A stretch of DNA of 64,000 bases from UMGS1781 sp964389545 (GTDB lineage Bacteria; Bacillota; Clostridia; TANB77; CAG-508). The notes beneath the pieces are model-generated. The model was not told the origin of the DNA. It searched no databases and was given only the letters and a program-made list of their open reading frames with translations. The stretch lies in the NCBI GenBank assembly GCA_964389545.1, contig CAYMDN010000001.1, positions 1 through 64,000 of the forward strand. The letters are read 5' to 3'. Positions 17,621 through 27,165 of the stretch are shown in pieces. Position numbers and translations under genes: made by a program. Every line of letters begins with the position of its first letter. The first letter of the stretch is position 1.

Positions 17621-17998
17621 TTATGCATACCTTTCATCTAATTCAAGTACAATTTCTTGATGTGTTTGATATATTGCAGGTTGACCACTACTTTTATAAA
17701 CAGTTGTAATCCCTACAACATTAGTCACTTCAATTTTTGAACCTGGTTTTATTGTTATTTCAGGTGCAATAAATAATTTGGTAATTTGTATGATATTCGC
17801 TTTTATATCATCCTTGCTGTCTTTTGTAACAGTTTCAAATGATAATTTACATTTTTTATTTTCTACAATCTTGGTTTCTCTAAATCCTGTTGATTTATTT
17901 TCCTTTTTATATTTTTCTTCTTGAATGACATCACAAGTACAATCATATGTCATTTCAATGGCTTTACGAACTGCTACCACTTGATTTGGCGATAACAT
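17621..17998 (-). CDS. Head-tail stopper-like protein (XkdH position)
   Basis: A 125-residue protein (MTYDCTCDVIQEEKY, FIAPEITIKPGSKIEVT, GQPAIYQTHQEIVLELDER). Fold and place between connector and gp10-like protein fit a head-closure protein. Confidence 0.7.
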   Translation of the reverse strand: MLSPNQVVAVRKAIEMTYDCTCDVIQEEKYKKENKSTGFRETKIVENKKCKLSFETVTKDSKDDIKANIIQITKLFIAPEITIKPGSKIEVTNVVGITTVYKSSGQPAIYQTHQEIVLELDERYA

Positions 17999-18453
17999 AT
18001 AAAATCACTTTCACCACAATTTAATAAATATGAAATTAGTGCATTCAGCTTTGTTTCCAAAGTTTCTGAACCTTCACCAATTGCAAATGTAACATTTGTA
18101 TCACCTGCTTGTACTTGTTTTATTGCCATTTCAACATCAAAACCATTTTCAGCATTTAATTGACCACTTTGTTTTTTAGAAAATAAAAATTCACCACAAA
18201 TTCTATCGATTTCAATTTCTTTCAATTCATCAGGAATTTCAGAAATATTACATGAATTCTTAATATGATTTTCAACCTTTTGTATGCAGAAAGTTATCAT
18301 CCATGAATCTGCTTCACTTGATTTATAACCAAGTGAAAGAAGTCTATTCAAAATTTGTTCAATAAATTTATCATCGACTTCTTTTTTATTGATTATTTTT
18401 ACGATGCTTTCAATTATAGGTTTTAAATCTTCTTTTTTATCAGAATCATCCAT
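17974..18453 (-). CDS. Head-tail connector (gp6-like)
   Basis: A 159-residue mainly helical protein with a LGYKSSEADSWMITFCIQKVENHI stretch (about 50-75) typical of gp6/YqbG head-tail adaptors. Overlaps the next gene by 25 bp. Confidence 0.7.
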   Translation of the reverse strand: MDDSDKKEDLKPIIESIVKIINKKEVDDKFIEQILNRLLSLGYKSSEADSWMITFCIQKVENHIKNSCNISEIPDELKEIEIDRICGEFLFSKKQSGQLNAENGFDVEMAIKQVQAGDTNVTFAIGEGSETLETKLNALISYLLNCGESDFICYRQIKW

Positions 18454-18476
18454 ATAATTTCACCATCTTTCTTTAA

Positions 18477-19586
18477 CTACCCTTTTGAAATTATTCTTGC
18501 AATTGGAATAGCTTTATGATTTAAGTAACTTCTATTAGCAGCAGTTGTTTCACCTGAATGAACTAATTCCCAGTTTACACCATTCTTTAATTCTTCATCT
18601 GTTGGTGAATCTGATGCCATTGATTTCTTTGTGAAAGAAATTCCAAATGGTGCAAATACTTTTCTTTGTCTTACATATAAAGTATCTTGTCCACCATTCT
18701 TTTCTGGATTTCTTGACATTTCATATGGTACTTTTGCACCAATATTTTCATAGTTAATTGCACCATCACCTAAAACATAAGAAGTATATTTTGTATATGC
18801 TTCTTGTGGTGCTACATAATTTGGTTGTCCTTCTGTTCCACTTCCTTCAACTGCTTCAACTTCTTCTGTTGGCATATCATCATCAATTATGACTATTTTT
18901 CCATTCCATGCAGCTAAATCAAGTGGTCTTTCAATTCCTTCTGCATCTGTATATACAAGATGTTTTACTAATTTTAAATTTTCAAGGTTAGTTGCAACAT
19001 CACTATGCATAAATACCATTGAAAATTTCTTTTTATTAGCACCACATGCTTGATTCATTGCAGAATTTAATGTTGTTTGACCAACTTTTGCTTCTTCACC
19101 TTCTTTATTTGTAATATCATAAGTATGTTTATTAACAAATTCAAGGTTTTTAGCACCTGTCATATTATAAATACCAGCTAATATTGCAAGTATTGTGTTT
19201 TGGTCTAAACCATCCAAATATTCAGCAACTTGGTCTTGAACATTATCCATGAAATCTTCATCTGCAACATCATCAGAGAAATCTTTTTCTACCCATGCTT
19301 TTGCACGACCAACAACTACTATTCCACGATTAAATGTTTTTGTGCTTGTAGCTGTAATATCTGTTTTACCATCATAATTTACTGCATCCCCATCTAATAA
19401 TCCTTTCATTGCTATTTCAGCATAAACAGTACCATTTTGTGATGTAAATACACCCCTAATATCTTTACTTCCTTTTAATGCTTTTGATTTTTTTAATTCA
19501 TTTGTTTTTAAGTTTGGTACTCTTGAATGTTCAACACCATACTTAAATGCTTTTTCATTAAAACTTTTTGAATCGAATTTTCCCAT
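18477..19586 (-). CDS. Major capsid protein
   Basis: A 369-residue coat protein following the scaffold gene, with AAWVEKDF-like AKAWVEKDFSDDVADEDFMD (about 112-131), MVFMHSDVATNLENL and FAPFGISFTKKSM. These match the phage coat protein family of Clostridium myoviruses; an HK97-type fold is assumed from the family. Confidence 0.82.
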   Translation of the reverse strand: MGKFDSKSFNEKAFKYGVEHSRVPNLKTNELKKSKALKGSKDIRGVFTSQNGTVYAEIAMKGLLDGDAVNYDGKTDITATSTKTFNRGIVVVGRAKAWVEKDFSDDVADEDFMDNVQDQVAEYLDGLDQNTILAILAGIYNMTGAKNLEFVNKHTYDITNKEGEEAKVGQTTLNSAMNQACGANKKKFSMVFMHSDVATNLENLKLVKHLVYTDAEGIERPLDLAAWNGKIVIIDDDMPTEEVEAVEGSGTEGQPNYVAPQEAYTKYTSYVLGDGAINYENIGAKVPYEMSRNPEKNGGQDTLYVRQRKVFAPFGISFTKKSMASDSPTDEELKNGVNWELVHSGETTAANRSYLNHKAIPIARIISKG

Positions 19587-19610
19587 TTTAAATTCACCTT
19601 TCCCTTTCTT

Positions 19611-19628
19611 TGTATCTTGTAGGATACT
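19611..19628. promoter_or_regulatory. Degenerate palindromic operator between scaffold and capsid genes
   Basis: TGTATCT-TGTA-GGATACT keeps one perfect half site and 5 of 7 in the other. It lies immediately upstream of the capsid ribosome site, the same position relative to a gene as the sites at 41051, 41282 and 3047. Confidence 0.5.
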
Positions 19629-19645
19629 ATTTAATTAAAAAATTT

Positions 19646-20275
19646 TTATACTTCCGCTTCAGGGTGTTCTTCAAAATATCTTGCCCTTTCATCGTAAGTC
19701 ATTTTTGACAAATCAACTTTGTCATCATCTGCATCATCAGTGTCACCTTTACCTGGTTCAGCACCTTTGATTTTAGTTTGCTTCTTTTCAGAATCAAATA
19801 AGAATTTGGTATCTTCACCTTTAACAAGTGCATCAATTTGGTCTTTTAATCCTTTTACAGAACCATCTTCACTTAATTCTGCTTTATCTAAATCTTTTAA
19901 TAATGCTTTTACTGCAACATTATTTTTAGCTTTTGCAGAAGTAAGTGCAGCTTCTATTGCAGCATCAATTTTCATTTGTTTTATTTCAGCTGCATGTGCT
20001 TCATCTTTGGTTTTATTTTCAGATTGAAGTGTTTCAATTTGTTTCTTTAACTCATCAACATCACCTGTTGATTTTTTTAAAGTTTCAAGTTGACCATCTC
20101 TTTCTGAAACTTGACCTTTCAATGTTTCTATTTCAGCATTAGCATCTTTTAATTGACCTTGAACTGTTTCCAATTCGCCTTTGGCTTTTCCAATGTCAGT
20201 TGAATTTTCATCAAGTATTTTATCAACTGTTTCCTTGTCTTTAATTCCTAAATCTTCTAAAAATTTTCTTTGCAT
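19646..20275 (-). CDS. Scaffold protein (phage GP20 family)
   Basis: A 209-residue capsid scaffold: MQRKFLEDLGIKDKETVDKIL, then a long coiled coil (about 30-100) and an acidic C-terminus ending DKVDLSKMTYDERARYFEEHPEAEV in its last 25 residues. The start is ATG 20275 because AAAGGA is 9 nt upstream. The frame is open to ATG 20365, but that part looks like a structured leader. Confidence 0.88.
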   Translation of the reverse strand: MQRKFLEDLGIKDKETVDKILDENSTDIGKAKGELETVQGQLKDANAEIETLKGQVSERDGQLETLKKSTGDVDELKKQIETLQSENKTKDEAHAAEIKQMKIDAAIEAALTSAKAKNNVAVKALLKDLDKAELSEDGSVKGLKDQIDALVKGEDTKFLFDSEKKQTKIKGAEPGKGDTDDADDDKVDLSKMTYDERARYFEEHPEAEV

Positions 20276-20494
20276 TTTTATCATCCTTTCTTCGCTTTTT
20301 CTCGTGGGTCGCATCCACATAAAATTTTGATATTGTTGTCTTTTCTCGACATCCAACCAGGTCATTTATGTAAAAATTGGCAATAAAAAAGAAATTACAA
20401 AATATCTTGCAATTCCTTTAAAATAGGCAATTTTTTCACCTTATATAATGCCCATATAGGCTTTTAAAATTAGTGAGTAATATAATTTATACCC
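20276..20494 (-). other. Untranslated leader before the scaffold gene
   Basis: A 219-bp gap, the largest in the late operon. Close to the scaffold start it has two GC-richer stems, TGTC-GAGAAAA-GACA (20337-20351) and GTGG...CCAC (20304-20318), the second followed by another GAGAAAA. Further upstream is a GCC-ATATGG-GC type mini-hairpin at about 20450. A structured RNA or processing site is possible. No promoter was convincing. Confidence 0.4.
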
Positions 20495-20665
20495 TTATTT
20501 TTCAATGAATTCTTCACATTCTTCTTTTTCATTCCAAAATTTTGATGGAATACCTTTTTCATGAATTCCACAATAATTATTTGTAGTTTCTTTTTCATCT
20601 TCCACAACATAATCATGTTGAACACATAAATTATAATAGAAACATTTTTGACATTTACTTTCCAT
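20495..20665 (-). CDS. Small Cys-rich phage protein
   Basis: A 56-residue protein with CQKCFYYNLC, a later NNYCGIHEKGIPSKFW and EECEEF. The C-x2-C...C...C spacing suggests a zinc-binding fold. The start overlaps the MuF stop by 11 bp. Function unknown. Confidence 0.65.
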   Translation of the reverse strand: MESKCQKCFYYNLCVQHDYVVEDEKETTNNYCGIHEKGIPSKFWNEKEECEEFIEK

Positions 20666-22505
20666 TTTTCAACACCCTTTCTAACATTTCATTTATATAA
20701 TCAGGTAAAGTTCCACCCATTTGTTTTTTAGCAAAACATTCTGCAAAAAATTCATATCTATCAGTTGATGCATAATAAGATATATTATATATATCATTAT
20801 TTTTTATTGCTTTATAATATGTATCTACCACATAATTACATTTTTGCCAACATTCATTTGAATCAAAGAAATCAAAGTTTTTATTGGCTCTTGATTGATT
20901 GACTTGTCCAAAATATTGGTCAGCAACAACATGACCATATTCATGTGAAATTGTTGCTTTAATTGATTCTAAATCAGAATAAGAACCTGATATTGAAAAA
21001 CAATTATATTTCTTTTGTTCTTCTAATCTTTTTATTCCTTTTTCAATTGGCTTTTGTTTATATTTCATATTACCAAGATATTGTTTTAAATCTTCAATTT
21101 GTTTATCACAATCTTTAACCCAATCATCACCAGTCAATGCTGTTCTATTTGCTTTATTAAAATGTGCAGTATTGATTGAAATACCTTGATAATTTCCTTG
21201 TGCTGCTGCACTTGACATTGTTTTATTTCTAACAAATATTTCATTATTTAATGGATATTGATTTTGTAATTTATCTAATTGCTTGAATGTAGCATTTATT
21301 GATTCAATATTTCTAATTTTATCAATATCAGAATCTTTATAATTATTATAAACATATTCTTTTGCTTCATCCATTGTTTCAAAATCTTTCCATTTACTTG
21401 ATTGATTTGTTTTTATTTTAACATCTTTTACTTCATTTTTCAACTTTGATTCTTTTGGTGATATATCTTGAACATGTTTATTATACCAATCTTTGTATTT
21501 CACATCACCTTCAACATAATATGTTTTTCCATCTTCATCCCTTGCTGCTCTTGTATCTTTAATATCATAATCATCATTAAAATGTGGTACTGTTGTTGAC
21601 CTACAATAATTATGAAATGGTGGTGCTGTTACACCTGGTTGATAATCGTTCATTTTATAAACTTTTCCATCTTGTTCTTGACATATTGAAGATGTATGTG
21701 AATCAAGTGTTGCCACAATTTCATATTCTTCAATATCTAAATCTTTAAAACAATCTTTTTGTGCTAAACTTGAAAAATAGGCACTTTCAGTCATAACCAA
21801 ATTACCTGCTTGTGCTTTTGATGTATTAAATTTTTTTGACATATATTTTATAACATTATCAGGTGATTTTCCTTGAACACACATAATTGTTAATTGATTG
21901 TGTAATTCATTTATCATTTTAGTTTTATTATTCCATATTCTTTCACTAAAATTCTTTTCATCAACTGCCCATGGTTTAGATACTATCTTTGACAATTTAT
22001 TTTCATCAATAGTTCCTATATTAAAACCAACATTGAAACCCTTTTGCATTTCAAACATTGTGTGATAATAATTATTAGTATATGTATTTGATGTCATTTT
22101 ATCAACTTCATCAAGTTCATTACCAAATAATTTTTCTAATGATTGTTGGGTTTGCAATTTTAATGCTTCAAGTCTTGAAATATGATATTTTGCAGATGCA
22201 TTTTCCAATTCTTTCATCCATAATTCATTTATTTCATTTTCTTGACCATATTTAATATATTCTTGCACATCCCATTTGAATTCTTTTAAATCTTTACCAT
22301 CTAACCACTTTTTAGCATCTGATATTGTAATTTGATTGTTATTTGCAAATCTTACATACCAATTATTGATATTTCTTTCTATTTCCCTTTGTGCTTGTTC
22401 AAATGCTTGTTCAATATGTGAATATGTTGTTAATGCATCTTTATGTGATGCTTTTTCTAATTGTTCAAATCTACCTTGCCAATAGTCACTATTCTTCATC
22501 GCCAT
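20655..22505 (-). CDS. MuF minor head protein fused to a zincin metallopeptidase domain
   Basis: A 616-residue two-part protein. Residues about 1-310 are the MuF/SPP1 gp7 minor capsid protein, ending in the typical ATLDSHTSSICQEQDGKVY and APPFHNYCRSTTVPHF. Residues about 410-610 form an extra domain with a zinc protease motif HEYGH (521-525) and a downstream YEFFAE (Glu585/Glu589), the third-ligand pattern of ATLF/PPEP-like metallopeptidases. MuF fusions to polymorphic toxin domains are known in temperate Firmicute phages. The domain would travel in the virion and may be injected. The substrate cannot be told. The start overlaps the portal stop by 17 bp. Confidence 0.88.
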   Translation of the reverse strand: MAMKNSDYWQGRFEQLEKASHKDALTTYSHIEQAFEQAQREIERNINNWYVRFANNNQITISDAKKWLDGKDLKEFKWDVQEYIKYGQENEINELWMKELENASAKYHISRLEALKLQTQQSLEKLFGNELDEVDKMTSNTYTNNYYHTMFEMQKGFNVGFNIGTIDENKLSKIVSKPWAVDEKNFSERIWNNKTKMINELHNQLTIMCVQGKSPDNVIKYMSKKFNTSKAQAGNLVMTESAYFSSLAQKDCFKDLDIEEYEIVATLDSHTSSICQEQDGKVYKMNDYQPGVTAPPFHNYCRSTTVPHFNDDYDIKDTRAARDEDGKTYYVEGDVKYKDWYNKHVQDISPKESKLKNEVKDVKIKTNQSSKWKDFETMDEAKEYVYNNYKDSDIDKIRNIESINATFKQLDKLQNQYPLNNEIFVRNKTMSSAAAQGNYQGISINTAHFNKANRTALTGDDWVKDCDKQIEDLKQYLGNMKYKQKPIEKGIKRLEEQKKYNCFSISGSYSDLESIKATISHEYGHVVADQYFGQVNQSRANKNFDFFDSNECWQKCNYVVDTYYKAIKNNDIYNISYYASTDRYEFFAECFAKKQMGGTLPDYINEMLERVLKNGK

Positions 22506-24000
22506 CTTCTACATCACCACCTTTATTATTTGGTTGTGTTTTGGATGGGTTATTATTATCAAAAGGAAATGGGTACATTTCCATATTTTTTTTCTTTTCT
22601 TCTTCAATTCTTTCAAGTTCAACATTAACATCATCAACCCATGGATGATTTGCAAGTCTTGATTCAAGTGATAAGTCTTGTGAATTGTTGATATTATCAA
22701 TAATTTCTGATTCTGATATAAGCATATCACGGTTAAATATAATTTCAACATCTTCATTTTCAAAATTTCCTTGTGATGTATTTGCCAAATGGCAATTTAC
22801 AAACCATAATAATTCTTCAAATGCTGCTTGATATTCAGTTTCAGTTCCATTTGCATCAAGGTCAATATCTGAAAAGATTGATTGAATATTCATTTGATTT
22901 GGATTGTTTCCAAGTCTATCATCTTTTGCATCATACCCCCTAGCATTTTCAATTATTGCTTTCTTGAATATATCCAAAATAACTTTGTAGTTTTCTGAAT
23001 TTACTTCAATTTGTAATGTTTTTAAATCACCTGCTGCACCATCAACTGTTTTTACTTTTACTGCACCATATTGTGCTAAATTCTTTCTAAATTGTGCAAG
23101 ATTTTGACCATCATAATTGACTAATACTAATATTGTATTTCTAATGTCTTCTTCCATTTGATTTAAGAAATTAGATTCAATTAAATTTAAACCATCTTGT
23201 AATGATTTTAATTTTTTAACCAAAGGAATTTCTTTGCTATTATACTTAAATGGTATTAAAGGTATTTTTGTCCAATTATATCCTTGAATATTACCTTTCA
23301 CATCTACTATTGTAAAGTAGTTTTCAAAAGGTTTCTTTAAATCAGGAATCAATTTTCCACCTTCATATATAAAATGATAAATTCCATCTTGATTATATAC
23401 TTCAACATGGTCAATATATTTCTTTTTCTTCTTTTCAACTTTAATTGTTACATATAACCTTATTGCATAATCAAGTTCTGTGTGTTCTGTATCTTTCCAA
23501 ATTGGTATAATTTCATATGGTTTGAATCTCTTAAAGGTGAATTTTCCATGTTCATCATAATAAATAAACATCCAACCAATACCTTCATTCAATGAATCTT
23601 CACCAATATTTTTTAACAATTTTCTAAATTTCTTATTAAATATATCTTTTAATAATTTGGCATATGTATCATTGTTAGTCTGAATTGAAAAAGGTTGTCC
23701 AAGCAAGTAATTGTTCTTTTGGTCAACCATCTTCTGATACTGATTATCAACTATTCTGTTATTTGGTAAATTATCAATTTCTTCAAGTTTACCATCTTGT
23801 CCAATTACAGTTCTTTTTCTTTTTAAAATATCATGTTTTCCATCATAATACTTTTCACCAGTTATCATCCATTGTCTTTTCTTTGATGCCATAAAATCTT
23901 TAATTTCATTTATAACATTTTCTTCATCCAAGGATAAATCTTCATTGCTTTCTTTTATAATTGTATCCCTTTTGAATCTACTGAATAAACCTTCAAACAT
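22489..24000 (-). CDS. Portal protein (SPP1 gp6-like)
   Basis: A 503-residue portal that forms the DNA entry vertex. Features: KRQWMITGEKYYDGKHDILKR (early), DNQYQKMVDQKNNYLLGQPFS, GWMFIYYDEHGKF and FSDIDLDANGTETEYQAAFEEL. The start is ATG 24000, 8 nt after AAAGGGGG; the GTG at 24009 is too close to it. Confidence 0.93.
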   Translation of the reverse strand: MFEGLFSRFKRDTIIKESNEDLSLDEENVINEIKDFMASKKRQWMITGEKYYDGKHDILKRKRTVIGQDGKLEEIDNLPNNRIVDNQYQKMVDQKNNYLLGQPFSIQTNNDTYAKLLKDIFNKKFRKLLKNIGEDSLNEGIGWMFIYYDEHGKFTFKRFKPYEIIPIWKDTEHTELDYAIRLYVTIKVEKKKKKYIDHVEVYNQDGIYHFIYEGGKLIPDLKKPFENYFTIVDVKGNIQGYNWTKIPLIPFKYNSKEIPLVKKLKSLQDGLNLIESNFLNQMEEDIRNTILVLVNYDGQNLAQFRKNLAQYGAVKVKTVDGAAGDLKTLQIEVNSENYKVILDIFKKAIIENARGYDAKDDRLGNNPNQMNIQSIFSDIDLDANGTETEYQAAFEELLWFVNCHLANTSQGNFENEDVEIIFNRDMLISESEIIDNINNSQDLSLESRLANHPWVDDVNVELERIEEEKKKNMEMYPFPFDNNNPSKTQPNNKGGDVEDGDEE

Positions 24001-24001
24001 G

Positions 24002-24160
24002 TCATTCACCCCCTTTCATCTCAAAACCTATTCTATTTTTTGGTTTTGTCTTATCTATTATAAATTTATCATGTTGGGTTGCTATTTCTATATAAACACT
24101 TTTATAATCAATTTTTTCTACTTGATTCACAACTTTTTCAATTTGTTTGATTACTTCCAT
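24002..24160 (-). CDS. Small hypothetical protein between TerL and portal
   Basis: A 52-residue protein beginning MEVIKQIEKVVNQVEK. GGAAGG lies before ATG 24160, so this start is preferred to ATGs inside the terL coding region. Function unknown. Confidence 0.6.
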   Translation of the reverse strand: MEVIKQIEKVVNQVEKIDYKSVYIEIATQHDKFIIDKTKPKNRIGFEMKGGE

Positions 24161-24173
24161 CTTACACCTTCCT

Positions 24174-25586
24174 TTAATCAAAGCTAAATGTATCACCTTG
24201 TCCAACTTTTTCTGCAATTCCTGTTGTAGCATCAGGTGCATCATCGTGTGGATTTTTACCTTCTTTTTGATACCTATTCATAGCATCATAGTAATCAGGA
24301 AATCTATCAGCCCAGTTAACAGGAAAATATATATGATTCATTACCCATGTTGAATTTGATATAATTCTTGATATTTTATTTTTACTTTGGAAGAATGGAT
24401 TTATCATACATCTATTTGATTGGAATTTTTCCAACAATAAAGTTTCAACATTTCTTGCAAATCCACGACCACCATTATTTGATTCAATATCTGCTTCATT
24501 AACACCATCTTCAAATAACATTTTTGCGACTGCTGGTTCTGTAATTTCCATTCCATCTTTGGTATATATAAGGTTTATAACATATGCTTCATTATTGTAT
24601 TTAACATAATCAATACTACATAGAAAGTCATCACCTGTATCTGCTGTATCTGTATAATTCTTAACTTTGGTGTATAGTGGATTACCATTTTCATCAGTTG
24701 GTAATTTGGTATATGTTTTAAATTTGGTGTATAATCTACCTTTTAAATCCATTGGTTCTTGTTGATAGTTAGCTGCTGCAATTTCTTTTGACATTGATTT
24801 TGTTTTTACATCATAACTTCTTTTTGAAAGAATAGCATCACAAAGCATTGTTCCATCATTTTGTAATGCCTTATATGAAATATGTCTTACTTTCATACCA
24901 AGTGCTTTAAAATGTCTTAATGCTCTACCTGCCAAATCATCATTATGCCATCTAGTCATTACAATGATAATTTTTCCACCTTCTTCAAGTCTTGAAAGCA
25001 TTGTGTCTGTAAACCATGTCCATTGTTGTTCAAGTACATCAGCATTATTTGCTTCAAGTGAAGATTTAATCAAGTCATCTATAATCATAAGTGTTGCACC
25101 AAAACCTGTTGCAGTTCCTTTTGGTGATGTTGCCAAATAGTTATTATAACCATTTTCAAGTGACCATTTATTCATTGCACTATCACCATATTTAATTGTT
25201 ACACCTGGGAATATTTCAGAATAAACAATCTTGTCTTCATCACCTTTTCCTTCAAGTATTGTATCCCTTACACCTTTTGAAAATGTTGTTGATAAAGATT
25301 CATTATATGAACCCATCATTATTTTTTCATTTTGATTGTTACCCAAAGCCCATTCAACAAAACATCCAACTGTTCTTGACTTTCCATGCCTTGGTGGCAT
25401 ATTAAGAACCAAGACATCTTCATCTGATTCATAAAAATCTTGAAAATCATGACACACACTAACTAAAAAGCACCTGTCTTCTTTATAGAAGTCAGGTGCT
25501 TTCAAATTACAATATGAAAAGAATTCTTTTCTTGCTAGTGCTTTTTGAATTTCTGTTAAATCAATGTTATTTATTGTTTGTTGCAT
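24174..25586 (-). CDS. terL: Terminase large subunit
   Basis: A 470-residue DNA packaging motor. ATPase: Walker A PPRHGKS (64-70), Walker B LMIIDD, coupling region MTRWHNDDLAGRAL. Nuclease domain: FLCSIDYVKYNNEAYV and ESNNGGRGFARNV. The start lies in the 3' end of terS (20-bp overlap). Confidence 0.95.
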   Translation of the reverse strand: MQQTINNIDLTEIQKALARKEFFSYCNLKAPDFYKEDRCFLVSVCHDFQDFYESDEDVLVLNMPPRHGKSRTVGCFVEWALGNNQNEKIMMGSYNESLSTTFSKGVRDTILEGKGDEDKIVYSEIFPGVTIKYGDSAMNKWSLENGYNNYLATSPKGTATGFGATLMIIDDLIKSSLEANNADVLEQQWTWFTDTMLSRLEEGGKIIIVMTRWHNDDLAGRALRHFKALGMKVRHISYKALQNDGTMLCDAILSKRSYDVKTKSMSKEIAAANYQQEPMDLKGRLYTKFKTYTKLPTDENGNPLYTKVKNYTDTADTGDDFLCSIDYVKYNNEAYVINLIYTKDGMEITEPAVAKMLFEDGVNEADIESNNGGRGFARNVETLLLEKFQSNRCMINPFFQSKNKISRIISNSTWVMNHIYFPVNWADRFPDYYDAMNRYQKEGKNPHDDAPDATTGIAEKVGQGDTFSFD

Positions 25587-26277
25587 TTAATTCATCCTTT
25601 TTTACTTTTGCTAATGCCTTTAATTCTTCAACAGTTAAATTGTTATATGGATTTGGTACATTGTTATTTACAATGACTGGTTGATTATTCTTAAACATTC
25701 CTAAATGTTGACCAAGTAAATGTAATGCTTCAACTTTATTACATTGTTCAATTGCAATTCCATGCTTTGTATTTTTTATTGATGAAATTGCTGCTTTTTG
25801 GTCATCTGTTAATTGTTTTGTATCTTTAAGGATGATGTCTTGTTCATAAACATCACCTTCTTCATAAACATATTCTTTCTTTTTATCATCCCAGTATCTA
25901 TGTTTTATTGGTCTTGTAACAACTTCAACATAATCTGTGGCATTACTAAATGCTATTTTTGCAAGTTCTTGAACAACTCTATCTTGTGTTATCTTTGTTC
26001 TGTCTTGAATGTCCTGTTGCTCAATTGCAATTTGTTCCTGAACCTTAACATTTCTTAACAATCTACTACTTGCTGCATTAGCAGCTTCATCGCTCTTACA
26101 CTTTGGGTATGCTGCTTTATAGGCTCGTGTTGCATTCAAATCAATCAAATATTCATCAATGAACTTCTGCTGTTTTGCTGTTAACTTTTTTGATTTTTTG
26201 TTATTTTCTTCATCATTTTTGTTACTTTTTTCATTATTTTTGTTCAAAGTTTCTTCATTTTGGTTAACTTCTGACAT
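25567..26277 (-). CDS. terS: Terminase small subunit
   Basis: A 236-residue DNA recognition subunit (Terminase_2): an Asn/Lys-rich leader, then KQQKFIDEYLIDLNATRAYKAAY, AASSRLLRNVKVQEQI and a central coil. First gene of the late operon, 33 bp after a strong hairpin. Confidence 0.92.
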   Translation of the reverse strand: MSEVNQNEETLNKNNEKSNKNDEENNKKSKKLTAKQQKFIDEYLIDLNATRAYKAAYPKCKSDEAANAASSRLLRNVKVQEQIAIEQQDIQDRTKITQDRVVQELAKIAFSNATDYVEVVTRPIKHRYWDDKKKEYVYEEGDVYEQDIILKDTKQLTDDQKAAISSIKNTKHGIAIEQCNKVEALHLLGQHLGMFKNNQPVIVNNNVPNPYNNLTVEELKALAKVKKDELNATNNK

Positions 26278-26309
26278 ATTTTTTGCAACACTTCCTTTCT
26301 TCTCAATGT

Positions 26310-26339
26310 AAAAATAGACACATTGCTGTGTCTATTTTT
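26310..26339. terminator. Strong bidirectional hairpin at the early/late boundary
   Basis: A perfect 13-bp inverted repeat (AAAAATAGACACA / TGTGTCTATTTTT) with a 4-nt loop, lying between the late regulator (stop 26411) and terS. It probably ends early transcription. Since only 33 bp separate it from terS, late transcription must either read through (antitermination) or start within it. Confidence 0.82.
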
Positions 26340-26410
26340 AATTATCTATTATACATGATACTACTTTTAAATATGGCATACAAGGGCATTAAATGACAAG
26401 GTGTGCCATA

Positions 26411-26833
26411 TTAAAGTGAAAATGGAACTTCTATGTTTTCAAGTGCTGAATCATGAAATCTATGTATTTGCCTTGGTGAATAATGCATTTTATCACATAT
26501 TTCTTCCCATTGGAAAAACATTAAGTATCTATACTTTAACACTAATTTTTCATTTATATTTTCAAGTTTATTTATAACATCACGAATTTGTTTTTTTAAT
26601 GCAATTAGTTGTTCAATTTCATCATGAATTTCATTTTCTAAATCAACAATTCTTGCAATGATATTTACAATTTTATCATTAGTTGCACTTGTTTGAACTC
26701 TTTCTTGTGTCATATCACCTGAAATTGATTCTGACAAACTTCTTAAATTTTCAAGTTCTTCTTTATCATTTTCAATCAATTCATTAAGTTTATATGCTTG
26801 TCTTAAAAATTGTTTCGCATTCATGTTTATCAT
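26411..26833 (-). CDS. Late transcription regulator (DUF1492/ArpU-RinA-like)
   Basis: A 140-residue protein with a helical coiled-coil first part and a sigma-70 region 4-like HTH at the end (LKYRYLMFFQWEEICDKM, then SPRQIHRFHDSALENI). This is the DUF1492/ArpU type that activates late genes in Firmicute phages and always sits just upstream of terS. The start is ATG 26833, 6 nt after AAAGGA. Confidence 0.85.
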   Translation of the reverse strand: MINMNAKQFLRQAYKLNELIENDKEELENLRSLSESISGDMTQERVQTSATNDKIVNIIARIVDLENEIHDEIEQLIALKKQIRDVINKLENINEKLVLKYRYLMFFQWEEICDKMHYSPRQIHRFHDSALENIEVPFSL

Positions 26834-26849
26834 CACCTGTCCTTTCACC

Positions 26850-27160
26850 TTGAACCTTGAACCTTTACCTTGAACCTAAAATTTTTCTTATTTTTCAATA
26901 CTTTTAAAAATAAATTTTTAAATTTTGGTTCAAGGTTCAAGGTTACTTCTATATTATTTATTTTTTATAAAAACATTAAAATTTGTTAATTATTTTTTAT
27001 CATATTGTTATTAAGTTAATAATATCTTGAACCACCTTGAACCAATCTGCTACAACTATTGATATTACTATGTTTTAGTCAGTTCAAAGTGAATGTAAAT
27101 TACCTTGAATCAACCTTGAACCGTTCATCTACCGTTCAATACTGTTTAGAACTGTTCAAT
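26850..27160. repeat. Left cluster of CCTTGAACC motifs and long inverted repeat
   Basis: A non-coding 310-bp stretch. CCTTGAACC or its complement occurs in clusters at about 26850-26878, 26929-26944 and 27028-27044, with weaker copies to 27125. The segment 26952-26984 is a perfect 33-nt inverted match to 42495-42527, in a broader similarity of about 150 bp that includes flanking CCTTGAACC motifs. Confidence 0.8.
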
Positions 27161-27165
27161 TTTTG

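Noticed and set aside
20276..20365. 30-residue N-terminal extension of the scaffold protein
   Set aside because: No ribosome site before ATG 20365, AAAGGA sits before ATG 20275, and base use suggests a structured leader.
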